Shown piece after piece: positions 8,712-15,565 of a stretch of 52,120 nucleotides of DNA. How positions within the stretch are numbered: the stretch's first letter is position 1; each line of letters opens with the position of its first letter. The stretch is taken from assembly GCA_002396645.1 (NCBI GenBank), contig DGYI01000035.1, positions 76,855 through 128,974 on the forward strand. The letters are read 5' to 3'. Source of the stretch: Firmicutes bacterium UBA5010 (GTDB lineage Bacteria > Bacillota > Clostridia > Tissierellales > Sedimentibacteraceae). The position numbers and the translations under genes are program-made. The notes under the pieces were generated by a model. It had not been told where the DNA came from, did no database searches, and saw only the letters and a program-made list of their open reading frames with translations.

Positions 8712-9383
8712 ATGAAAAAATTTTACAAAAGAAATAAAAAACTGGTGGGAATATTCTTTTTATTATTAGCGGTTTCATTCTTTGTATTTTGGGAGTTTGC
8801 AGGCAGAAGTGAATTGTTATATGAAGGTATAGTTGTGCTCAAGGAGGATGCTTATAAGGGAACTCTGATAACAGATGATATGCTTGATATAGTAAAACTT
8901 GATACAAACAGTCACTTAGAAAATTCCGTTTATCAGAAAAAGGATATAGTGGGATTAGAAGCAAAGCATTATATACCGGCTAATTTTCAACTGGTACAGC
9001 AATTTTTTGATGTACCTGAATTTGTATTGAATGATGATGAAAAAATAATGAAATTGCCTGATAAATGGCTTCACTCCTATCCCGAAACATTAAGAAGAAA
9101 GGATAAAATTTATCTGTATGCGGTAAAGGAGAAGGATGAATCTGATGATAACAAAGTTGTAAATATAAATCACGATGATTCAGAAGAAAAATTATATGTT
9201 TTCAGCACTACAGTAGCATATGTAAAGGACAATACAAACAAAGAGGTTGAAAGTCTTGATATTGATAGGCTTTCTGGCTCATCAACCATAAGTGTAATAG
9301 AAATAATTATAACAGATAAAGAATTTGAAACGCTAAAGGAATATGCAGTCAATGGCTATAGCTTTGCGCTTTTATATAAATAG
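8712..9383 (+). CDS. CpaB/RcpC-like SAF-domain membrane protein
   Basis: A 223-aa protein with a cytoplasmic basic N-terminus (KKFYKRNKKL), one membrane segment at about residues 12-28 and an extracellular remainder. The region from LYEGIVVLKEDAYKGTLITDDMLDIVKL through QKKDIVGLEAKHYIPANFQL is an SAF-like module: new-function start, gap, then the conserved 'I-G-A-x-x-I-P-x-x-Q' style. CpaB/RcpC proteins in Tad systems sit at the cell envelope and are proposed to stabilise the secretion channel. In a monoderm this one probably contacts the wall side of the machine. The start ATG directly abuts the stop of the previous gene, with a GGGGGG ribosome binding site inside that gene, which implies translational coupling. 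Confidence 0.62.
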   Translation: MKKFYKRNKKLVGIFFLLLAVSFFVFWEFAGRSELLYEGIVVLKEDAYKGTLITDDMLDIVKLDTNSHLENSVYQKKDIVGLEAKHYIPANFQLVQQFFDVPEFVLNDDEKIMKLPDKWLHSYPETLRRKDKIYLYAVKEKDESDDNKVVNINHDDSEEKLYVFSTTVAYVKDNTNKEVESLDIDRLSGSSTISVIEIIITDKEFETLKEYAVNGYSFALLYK

Positions 9384-9392
9384 GGGTGGGGT

Positions 9393-10526
9393 ATGAGAGT
9401 AAATATTATAAGTAATGATTTCGAGCTTATAAATAAGCTTAAAGAAATAAACGTTTTGAATGTAAAATCTATTTCTGAGGATGAGTTAAGCGACAATGAT
9501 GCAGATATTTTAGTTATAAGCAATAAAATAATTGGCTTAAATAAGCTCTTATCCTTAAAAAATAACGATGCTGCATGTTTTTATATGTCAAGTAATGGTG
9601 ATTCAAGTTTTATCCAAAAGATTGATTCCAGCATATTGGAGCTTAAAAAAATACATATTATACCTCCGAAAAGGACAGTTTCTCAGATACAAGAGCTGAT
9701 ACTAAACAAGATTTTTAAAACTAACAATAAAAATAACGTTTTCACATTTTTTGGAACTGACAGCAAGGTCGGGACTACAAGCATAGCTCAATCGACAGCA
9801 CTCAATTTGTCGAAAAGACATAAAAATAAATCGGTGATTATGTTGTTTTTAGACGGACAAACAGGGTTTGACTGGATTGACAGTTCATCTAACAAAAGCT
9901 GTCTGTCAGATATAAAAATTGCATTAAAAAATAATTTTTTAACGGTATCAAATTTAAAGGAAAGCTGTTATCAGTATTCTCCAAATTTATTTATGCTAAA
10001 GGGAGAAATTTCATTGGAAGAAAACGTGTATTATCACCAAAATGATATTAATTCGCTGATAAATTTATGCAAGGATAATTTTGATTTTGTAATAATTGAT
10101 GCCGGAAATACGATGAATTTGTCTTTAAGAATGACTTACAGTGCTTTAATAAACTCAGATAACAGAATACTGGTAAGCGATCAAATGCCAAAATCCTACG
10201 AAATGTTTTCCAAAGGAAGAAATCAAGTTCTGGAATATTTGAAAATAAGCGATTTTAAACTTTTAGTTCTGAATAAATACATACAAAACGGAATGCTTCC
10301 AAAGAAAGATGAGCTGGCTGATAAATATCAAATTCCGATAATAGGTGCTCTGCCATATCTTGATTTTCACTATCAGGCTGCGATTGAAAAAAACATTTCT
10401 GCATTTGAGACAGAGAAAGCATATAAAAATACAATATTGACTATAGTCGAATATGTTGAGAAAAAATGCGGTATGGAGCTAAATGAGATAAATAAAAGAA
10501 AATTTTTAAGCTTCGTCAGAAGATAG
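9393..10526 (+). CDS. Second CpaE/MinD-like ATPase-fold protein
   Basis: A 377-aa protein. Residues 1-100 are a receiver-like domain (MRVNIISNDFELINKLKE, ADILVISNKI). Residues 115-360 are a SIMIBI/MinD-like fold with FFGTDSKVGTTSIAQS at about 119-133 in the place of the deviant Walker A. The lysine pattern is moved compared with KGGVGKTT, but the V-G-T-T core remains. Later strands FVIIDAGNTMNLSLR and LLVLNKYIQNG match the switch and base-recognition regions. This is a paralogue in kind, not in close sequence, of the gene at 7167. It is 9 bp after the SAF gene with a GGGGTGGGG binding site. Probably a positioning or assembly factor of the locus. Confidence 0.65.
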   Translation: MRVNIISNDFELINKLKEINVLNVKSISEDELSDNDADILVISNKIIGLNKLLSLKNNDAACFYMSSNGDSSFIQKIDSSILELKKIHIIPPKRTVSQIQELILNKIFKTNNKNNVFTFFGTDSKVGTTSIAQSTALNLSKRHKNKSVIMLFLDGQTGFDWIDSSSNKSCLSDIKIALKNNFLTVSNLKESCYQYSPNLFMLKGEISLEENVYYHQNDINSLINLCKDNFDFVIIDAGNTMNLSLRMTYSALINSDNRILVSDQMPKSYEMFSKGRNQVLEYLKISDFKLLVLNKYIQNGMLPKKDELADKYQIPIIGALPYLDFHYQAAIEKNISAFETEKAYKNTILTIVEYVEKKCGMELNEINKRKFLSFVRR

Positions 10527-10551
10527 TATATTAATTACGTGGGGGGATATT

Positions 10552-12012
10552 ATGGAGAGCATGGGGAGTTCATATAAGAAGCCTTATTATTTGAGAGATT
10601 TGCTTAATGAAAAGGCTTGCGAGCATAAAACAACTAAAATACATACATCTTTATATACAAAAAAAGAAAATGATAGATTTATGATTTTATGTCAGGAGGT
10701 TCTGAATTATTTCAATAATTTGAAAATAGCGGCAGATGATTTGGAAAGACAAAAAAAGGCAATAATAGGCTATTCTGAGGAAGTTAATTACTATAAGGAT
10801 AAAATAGAAGAATATTTAAAGACAAATAACTTGTTAGGAGAAGAATATCCACATTGGTATTCTGATTTGCCTGATGCCATTTTTCATGAAATATGGGGAT
10901 TGGCGGGGATAGCTCAGTGGGATAATGGATTGACAGATGAACTTAAAAATTCATCAACAGCCAAAGTCATAGGGGACAAAATATTTTTTATGATTAACGG
11001 CAAAATGACTCTTATGCCGCAGAAAATCGGTCAAGAAAGAAGAGAACAGCTAAGAAGAGCACTTTTATCAAATGATTTTAGAGTCAGACTTGATAATGAT
11101 GTACCTGATATAGAAATGCTCACAGGTGAGAGAATAAAAATATTTGGTCAAAACGTAACAAGGAAAAACTCGGACACCATAATATTTCGTAAGTTCCCGG
11201 TAAAGGACTATAGCTTTGAAAAGCAAATTGAATTGGGAACCTATCCAAAGGAAATATTAAATTTTTGCCAAGCGACGGCTAAGATAGGCTATAATATGGT
11301 ATTTACGGGAGCCGTAAGAACAAGCAAAACAACACAGCTAAGTACATGGCTGAATTATGAAAGCAGCTTTGAGGAAGGCTTAATAGTTGAAACAAGACCA
11401 GAGGTGCCAATAGAACAGATTTTGCCTAACGCCCCTATAATATCCCTTGTAGCAGATACAGAAGAAAAGCTTGCGAGAATCAGATCCTCAATAATGAGAA
11501 GTGATGCGGATTATGTAGTTATGGCAGAGGCAAGAGATGCCTATGCCTATGATATAGGATTAAAAAGTGCAAGCGTCGGTACAAGAAGATGTAAAATGAC
11601 TGCACACATTAACACGCCATATGATTTTCCATATGAATTTGCAAAGGAAATAACAAGAGTATTCGGCGGGGATATTCAGCATGAGGCTATAAGTGTTGCG
11701 AAAGCATTTACAATGAGCCTGCATTTTATAAATTACCCTGAACATAAGGCAAAGAAAAGACTTGAAGGTATATATGTGTTTGAATATAATCCCAGAAGCT
11801 ATGAAATTTTTATACATACTCTTTGCAAATATGATGTTATAAAGGATGATTGGAGCTATAACTATTGTATAACCAAAGATATGGAGAATATAGGTGTAGA
11901 ACAAAATTATGAAGCTTTTAAGACTATGTGCAATGAATTAAAAAGGCTTGAAAGCCTCTATCCTATGAGCGACGAGTATTCTGAACCGCTTAAGCCTTTT
12001 TATAGCAGATAG
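10552..12012 (+). CDS. tadA: TadA/CpaF-like secretion ATPase with altered P-loop
   Basis: A 486-aa cytoplasmic motor ATPase of the type II/IV secretion superfamily. The N-terminal helical domain (about 1-110) is followed by the NTD core (AKVIGDKIFFMINGKM, IKIFGQNVTRKNSDTIIFRKF) and the ATPase core. Walker A is FTGAVRTSKTTQL at about residues 250-262, where the usual GSGKTT is TSKTT; Lys and Thr are kept but the preceding Gly is Ser. Walker B is DYVVMAEARDAYAYD (about 320-334), with the catalytic Glu kept. A TAHINTPYDF segment replaces the usual STxHAN-type His box. In the family this hexamer powers pilus assembly or secretion. It lies 25 bp after the MinD-like gene. An alternative ATG at 10561 exists. 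Confidence 0.82.
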   Translation: MESMGSSYKKPYYLRDLLNEKACEHKTTKIHTSLYTKKENDRFMILCQEVLNYFNNLKIAADDLERQKKAIIGYSEEVNYYKDKIEEYLKTNNLLGEEYPHWYSDLPDAIFHEIWGLAGIAQWDNGLTDELKNSSTAKVIGDKIFFMINGKMTLMPQKIGQERREQLRRALLSNDFRVRLDNDVPDIEMLTGERIKIFGQNVTRKNSDTIIFRKFPVKDYSFEKQIELGTYPKEILNFCQATAKIGYNMVFTGAVRTSKTTQLSTWLNYESSFEEGLIVETRPEVPIEQILPNAPIISLVADTEEKLARIRSSIMRSDADYVVMAEARDAYAYDIGLKSASVGTRRCKMTAHINTPYDFPYEFAKEITRVFGGDIQHEAISVAKAFTMSLHFINYPEHKAKKRLEGIYVFEYNPRSYEIFIHTLCKYDVIKDDWSYNYCITKDMENIGVEQNYEAFKTMCNELKRLESLYPMSDEYSEPLKPFYSR

Positions 12013-12023
12013 GGAGGGGAAGG

Positions 12024-12134
12024 TTGAAAGAAATAATACAAATAAAAAAAATAAGCGCCGAGTTTGCCTTTAGCAAACTTTGTCTATCGCACAAATTTTT
12101 CATGGTTCTTTGTGCAAAGGAGGGATGGACATAA
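12024..12134 (+). CDS. Possible 36-codon leader ORF before tadB
   Basis: A TTG at 12024 preceded by AGGGAGGGGAAGG opens a 36-codon frame (starts LKEIIQIKKISAEF, ends AKEGWT) that reads through two intercistronic hairpins. It stops at 12132-12134, just before the tadB ATG at 12137. The good ribosome binding site and the position suggest translation that could melt the hairpins and couple to tadB. The peptide resembles nothing I recognise and may simply be a by-product. Confidence 0.3.
   Translation: MKEIIQIKKISAEFAFSKLCLSHKFFMVLCAKEGWT
12061..12115 (+). promoter_or_regulatory. Two tandem hairpins in the tadA-tadB gap
   Basis: Hairpin 1: AGTTTGC 12061-12067 with GCAAACT 12073-12079, loop of five. 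Hairpin 2: GCACAAA 12089-12095 with TTTGTGC 12109-12115, loop of thirteen. Both are perfect. The tadB binding site AAGGAGG (12117-12123) begins two bases after hairpin 2. No T run follows, so termination is unlikely; mRNA processing or control of translation fits better. Confidence 0.55.
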
Positions 12135-12136
12135 AG

Positions 12137-13099
12137 ATGTCTAAGTTAATTTTTTTAGTAAACATAATAATATATTTTTTAATACTGCTCTCTATCTACA
12201 TAATTTTCCAGAAATCTATAGAAAACAGTTTAAAGTCATTTATGAGATATTTGTACAGAAAAAGAAAGAAAACAGTTGTTTATGAATATTTCAAAAAGAT
12301 ATTTTTTTCTGTATCGGATGTATCTGATGACAGGGAAATTGAGGCTAAAGTATACAGTTTTTACTTTAGGACAATATTTATATTTATTTCATTTTTTATT
12401 GTGATTTTCAGATATAATTTTATAACGCAAGAACTGATAAAAGCATTTTTGGTATCATTTATTTCATCGTTTATAATTTCGTGTATTCCTTTTATCATGC
12501 TTTTAGTTAAGCTTTATAATACCCGGCGTACAGGAAGTTATGAGGCTACAATTATTGTAACAGAGATTTTAAACCAATACAGGATACACAATGATAATAT
12601 ACAGGAAGCAATAGATGCGGCTATTTTACATTTAGACGAATCTGTGTTATGCAGAAGATATTTAATCAGATTATCAATGAGGATTAAGGAATACAAGACA
12701 GATGAGGAACTAATGCAGATACTTGATGAATTCAGCTTCAGCATAAATACAAATTGGATAAGAATGCTGTCAGATTCTATATTTTTTGCGGTATCAAGTA
12801 AATTAGATATAAGTCTTAGCTTAAACGGTATAATAGATCAACTGTCTGTAATAAATGAAACTCAAAGTATCGGTAAAAGATTAAACAATGAGGGGTTTTC
12901 TATGGGTAAATATCTTGCGCCTGTTCTATATGGGAGCATGATAATAATTAGTATTAAAATGTTCGGGATAGGCCTAAATGAATATTTGTACATGCAATTT
13001 ACAGGTCAGGGCATAAGATATTTTATACTAATTATAATCTTATTTGTTTTGTGCTATCTGTGTGAATATTTTTATAACAGGAGGAAGTTTGATTTTTAG
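12137..13099 (+). CDS. tadB: TadB-like inner membrane platform protein
   Basis: A 320-aa membrane protein with a hydrophobic N-terminal segment (LIFLVNIIIYFLILLSIYII), two close segments around residues 75-125, a cytosolic helical stretch (about 135-265) resembling the type II secretion F domain, and two segments at the C-terminus. TadB and TadC proteins form the platform on which the TadA motor acts. I chose ATG 12137 because AAGGAGG ends at 12123; ATG 12125 touches that site. Spacing is long (13 nt), so the start is uncertain. It overlaps the next open frame slightly but not the chosen tadC start. Confidence 0.68.
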   Translation: MSKLIFLVNIIIYFLILLSIYIIFQKSIENSLKSFMRYLYRKRKKTVVYEYFKKIFFSVSDVSDDREIEAKVYSFYFRTIFIFISFFIVIFRYNFITQELIKAFLVSFISSFIISCIPFIMLLVKLYNTRRTGSYEATIIVTEILNQYRIHNDNIQEAIDAAILHLDESVLCRRYLIRLSMRIKEYKTDEELMQILDEFSFSINTNWIRMLSDSIFFAVSSKLDISLSLNGIIDQLSVINETQSIGKRLNNEGFSMGKYLAPVLYGSMIIISIKMFGIGLNEYLYMQFTGQGIRYFILIIILFVLCYLCEYFYNRRKFDF

Positions 13100-13115
13100 A
13101 GGGGGAATTTGTTTG

Positions 13116-14003
13116 ATGAAAATTCAATTTGAAGCTTATTCTGTATTAGCACTTATTATATTTATAATGCTTTTTTATACAGGAATAAATTTAATTTTTT
13201 TTCAAGGCTTAAATTCAGGAAGAAAATCCGGAAGGTTTGTTCTGGTAAATATAAAAAATGACTTAAACAAAATTTTATATAACGATAATCTGGAGAAAGA
13301 ATTTATTGACTCGGGATTTAAAATCTCATTTATAAATTATTACAAGAGATATCAGGCAGCAAGATATACAGTTTTTTTGGCAGTATTATTTACATTATTA
13401 TTAAAAGCATATAATTCAACAATATCTGTATCTTCAATAATAACTGTTTGTATCATTTTCTTCGCAAGCAGTCCGAAGCTAAAGCTTGGCAAGCACTGGA
13501 CACCGTTCGGACAAGCTATGAGAATTTTAAATGATGATTATAAAAAAAAGCAGGATGCAGAGCTGTCGAGCATAATTATACAGCTGCAAAATATTGCTGT
13601 ATCTCAAAAAGATGAACCGACCACACTATCTCATATGCTGTCGGGTCTTATCAGATTTACGAAGTATACAAGAACGGCATTTATAAAAATGCTTTCATAT
13701 CTCGATCAGGGAAGAGAGGAGCAGGCCAGAAATTCGTTTATAAGAGAGATAGATACAAGTCTCGGCAGAGATTTAGCATATATCTTAATCGAGCTGGATA
13801 GAATAGAGCCATCTGAGGTTGTAAATCAATTGAAGCTGTTGGAAGACAGAGTAAGAAAGGAAAATCTCGTAAATAAAAACAATACCGAAGAATTATATTC
13901 AAATCTTATGTATATAGTCCCTACAGCATTATGCTTTATTATACTTTTGAACTTTTTGATGATAGTTTTAAATATTGTTACATCTGATACTATTGCCTTT
14001 TAA
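13116..14003 (+). CDS. tadC: TadC-like inner membrane platform protein
   Basis: A 295-aa protein with an N-terminal hydrophobic segment (YSVLALIIFIMLFYTGINLIFF), a second one at about residues 85-115 and one at the C-terminus (LMYIVPTALCFIILLNFLMI). The central helical region with LSSIIIQLQNIAVSQKDEP and LSHMLSGLIRF resembles the type II secretion F fold. Together with TadB it would form the membrane platform of the machine. The start ATG 13116 follows AGAGGGGGA (13098-13106); a TTG codon lies directly before it at 13113. It begins 16 bp after tadB, consistent with one transcript. A hairpin follows the stop. Confidence 0.66.
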   Translation: MKIQFEAYSVLALIIFIMLFYTGINLIFFQGLNSGRKSGRFVLVNIKNDLNKILYNDNLEKEFIDSGFKISFINYYKRYQAARYTVFLAVLFTLLLKAYNSTISVSSIITVCIIFFASSPKLKLGKHWTPFGQAMRILNDDYKKKQDAELSSIIIQLQNIAVSQKDEPTTLSHMLSGLIRFTKYTRTAFIKMLSYLDQGREEQARNSFIREIDTSLGRDLAYILIELDRIEPSEVVNQLKLLEDRVRKENLVNKNNTEELYSNLMYIVPTALCFIILLNFLMIVLNIVTSDTIAF

Positions 14004-14005
14004 AA

Positions 14006-14028
14006 TGTCTTGCAAATAAAGCAAGTCA
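14006..14028 (+). promoter_or_regulatory. Intercistronic hairpin after tadC
   Basis: TGTCTTGC (14006-14013) can pair with GCAAGTCA (14021-14028) apart from one mismatch, loop AAATAAA. It starts three bases after the tadC stop codon. No T run follows. The G-rich GGGAGGAAGCGGG at about 14056-14068 comes next. Confidence 0.45.
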
Positions 14029-14090
14029 TGGGCATTAATATAAAAATTTTATAAAGGGAGGAAGCGGGTTGTATAATCTGCAAAAAACAA

Positions 14091-14243
14091 ATGAAAAAAA
14101 TTATAATAATTTTAGGAACAATAATTTTGGGGGTTTATATTGTATCTACATTGATTTTAGGCAATCTCAAAACTAGTGCAACTAGTATAACTACAACAGG
14201 TGAAAAAGAAATAACTACGATGATAAATAACAGAAATAACTAA
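14091..14243 (+). CDS. Tiny membrane peptide 1 (50 aa)
   Basis: The frame begins MKKIIIILGTIILGVYIVST and continues to a polar Thr-rich tail ending INNRNN. There is one membrane helix at residues 3-24 and a short extracellular or periplasm-like tail. It resembles the next small gene (shared pattern MKK-IIILG-IILG-YI-L-LG), so the two are tandem paralogues, which argues that both are coding. They occupy the place where a Flp pilin or minor pilin would be expected in a Tad locus, but no prepilin-peptidase site (Gly before a Glu+5 core) is visible. The nearest good ribosome binding site is about 25-30 nt upstream, so initiation is unusual or weak. Confidence 0.5.
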   Translation: MKKIIIILGTIILGVYIVSTLILGNLKTSATSITTTGEKEITTMINNRNN

Positions 14244-14267
14244 AATAAGCAAAAAGCAGGACAAACT

Positions 14268-14414
14268 ATGAAAAAAATGATTATAATACTTGGGTGTATA
14301 TTGCTGGGCTGTTACATTTTTAATCTGTTGTTGGGAGATCAATCAACAAGTCTTAGAAATATGCAGGGAGAAATTATGGAAACCGAAATTCAGAGCTATC
14401 ATTCCAATCCATAA
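14268..14414 (+). CDS. Tiny membrane peptide 2 (48 aa)
   Basis: The frame begins MKKMIIILGCILLGCYIFNL, then LLGDQSTSLRNM and a polar tail ending SYHSNP. There is one membrane helix (residues 4-23) with two Cys inside it. It is a paralogue of the peptide encoded 24 bp upstream: positions of Lys2, Lys3, the IIILG block, the second Gly and the LG end of the helix agree. GCAGGA about eight bases upstream is a fair binding site. A structural or minor-subunit role in the Tad-like apparatus is an inference from position only. Confidence 0.5.
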   Translation: MKKMIIILGCILLGCYIFNLLLGDQSTSLRNMQGEIMETEIQSYHSNP

Positions 14415-14444
14415 TACTATGGCAAAAGAAAAGAGGGGGGAGAG

Positions 14445-14466
14445 AGGGGCTTTCTTGAAAGCCCCT
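14445..14466 (+). promoter_or_regulatory. Strong GC hairpin before the first TadE-like gene
   Basis: AGGGGCTTTC (14445-14454) and GAAAGCCCCT (14457-14466) are exact complements around TT. A G-rich ribosome-binding-like stretch (GAGGGGGGAGAG, about 14432-14443) lies just 5' and the ATG is 13 nt 3'. When folded, the hairpin would bring the binding site to a workable distance from ATG 14480. No T run follows. Confidence 0.6.
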
Positions 14467-14479
14467 TGAAATATAAAAT

Positions 14480-14902
14480 ATGAAGCAATTAATTGTACTT
14501 TGTGCAGTGTTTCTACTCATAGCCGCAATGATACTGCAAATACCTTTAGAGATGCTTAATTATGAGAGAAAACACGCAATCATGTTCTATGTCAATAATG
14601 CCAAGGAAATGGCAAAGCAAGAAGGATGCTATACCGATGAAATACTAAGCGATTTAAAAAGCAATATTGCAAAGAAAATGGATATTAATATTAGCGAGAT
14701 AATAATAGGTGATGACACAACAAGAATTAAGAAATTCAGACCGGATAAATTTGATGGGGGAGAAACAATCTATTTAAAAGTGTCAGTACCTTTTAAGAAT
14801 ATATTAGCAGCCAATAATTTTTACGGAATTTCTGACAGCCAAAATAAGGGATATTATATAATTGAGGAAATTACGACCTCTGAAAAACTAAGGAGCAACT
14901 AA
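14480..14902 (+). CDS. TadE-like pseudopilin 1
   Basis: A 140-aa protein with an N-terminal membrane helix (LIVLCAVFLLIAAMILQIPLEML, residues 4-26) and an amphipathic stretch YERKHAIMFYVNNAKEMAKQ. The arrangement matches TadE/TadF- and DUF4320-like proteins of Gram-positive Tad loci, and the rest is a small globular extracellular domain. These proteins are thought to act as minor pilins or as a scaffold of the pilus base. No classical type IV prepilin cleavage site is seen. The start has no binding site in the last 13 nt; see the hairpin at 14445-14466. The stop codon overlaps the ATG of the next gene (ATG at 14902), so the two are translationally coupled. Confidence 0.55.
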   Translation: MKQLIVLCAVFLLIAAMILQIPLEMLNYERKHAIMFYVNNAKEMAKQEGCYTDEILSDLKSNIAKKMDINISEIIIGDDTTRIKKFRPDKFDGGETIYLKVSVPFKNILAANNFYGISDSQNKGYYIIEEITTSEKLRSN

Positions 14903-15432
14903 TGAAGCCACTAATAGCGGGAATTTCACTGATAATTATTATTTTAATCATGTTAGTTTTTCAAGCAGATAACTATAATTACAGACTTCAATCAAATTTT
15001 CTTAAGTTTTGTGCTGATGAGGCATCTAACTCAGCCTCTCTGTTTTATGACGAGGATAAATTCAGAAGCGGGCAGAAAATATTCAATGAAGAAGAAGGCA
15101 TAAAATCTATTGAAAATGTAATAAAAAATTATTTAAAAACGGACAATTCACTGTCTCCTTTAAAGGAAAGCTATTGGACAGATAATATATCGTATACAGC
15201 ATATTTTTTCAATGATAATTTATTGTGCAGTGTATATGAAAATGGAATAAAGACAGACAGTTTTAATTTTACATATCCATATCTTTATGATGATATACAG
15301 TTACATTACAAAAAAAGTGTATCTAAGGCGTCAGTTATAGTGACTATAAATGCCGGAAAAGTAAGATATAGACTGAATTTTTCATCAAAACCAATCTGTA
15401 TACGTTCATCAGGATATGAATATGAAATATAG
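14902..15432 (+). CDS. TadE/TadF-like pseudopilin 2
   Basis: A 176-aa protein with an N-terminal membrane helix (PLIAGISLIIIILIMLVFQA) followed by the pseudopilin-like pattern DNYNYRLQSNFLKFCADEASNSASLFYDE, in which an amphipathic helix carries a conserved-looking CADEA. The remainder is an all-polar extracellular domain with aromatic residues. It probably forms a pair with the preceding gene, with which it overlaps by one base (ATG shares its A with the previous stop); AAGGAGC about seven bases upstream is the binding site. Function as minor pilin or assembly factor is inferred from position and topology. No close family is recognised. Confidence 0.5.
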   Translation: MKPLIAGISLIIIILIMLVFQADNYNYRLQSNFLKFCADEASNSASLFYDEDKFRSGQKIFNEEEGIKSIENVIKNYLKTDNSLSPLKESYWTDNISYTAYFFNDNLLCSVYENGIKTDSFNFTYPYLYDDIQLHYKKSVSKASVIVTINAGKVRYRLNFSSKPICIRSSGYEYEI

Positions 15433-15565
15433 TTTAATAAGGTTTAACAATTTTATATCGACTATATACAAAACAAAGAGTGAACTATATTTCACCTATA
15501 GAAGAATCAAAAAACAATTCCTAATAAAAATTTATGAAGCCACTAAGAGGCGTAATGGAGGAAAT

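Noticed and set aside
14069..14176. TTG-started 35-codon frame in the region of tiny peptide 1
   Set aside because: It has the better-placed binding site, but the product is Asn-rich without a domain, while the other frame gives a peptide related to its neighbour.
14480..15432. TadE-like proteins as classical type IV prepilins
   Set aside because: No Gly before the hydrophobic stretch with Glu at +5; the membrane helices begin right at the N-terminus.
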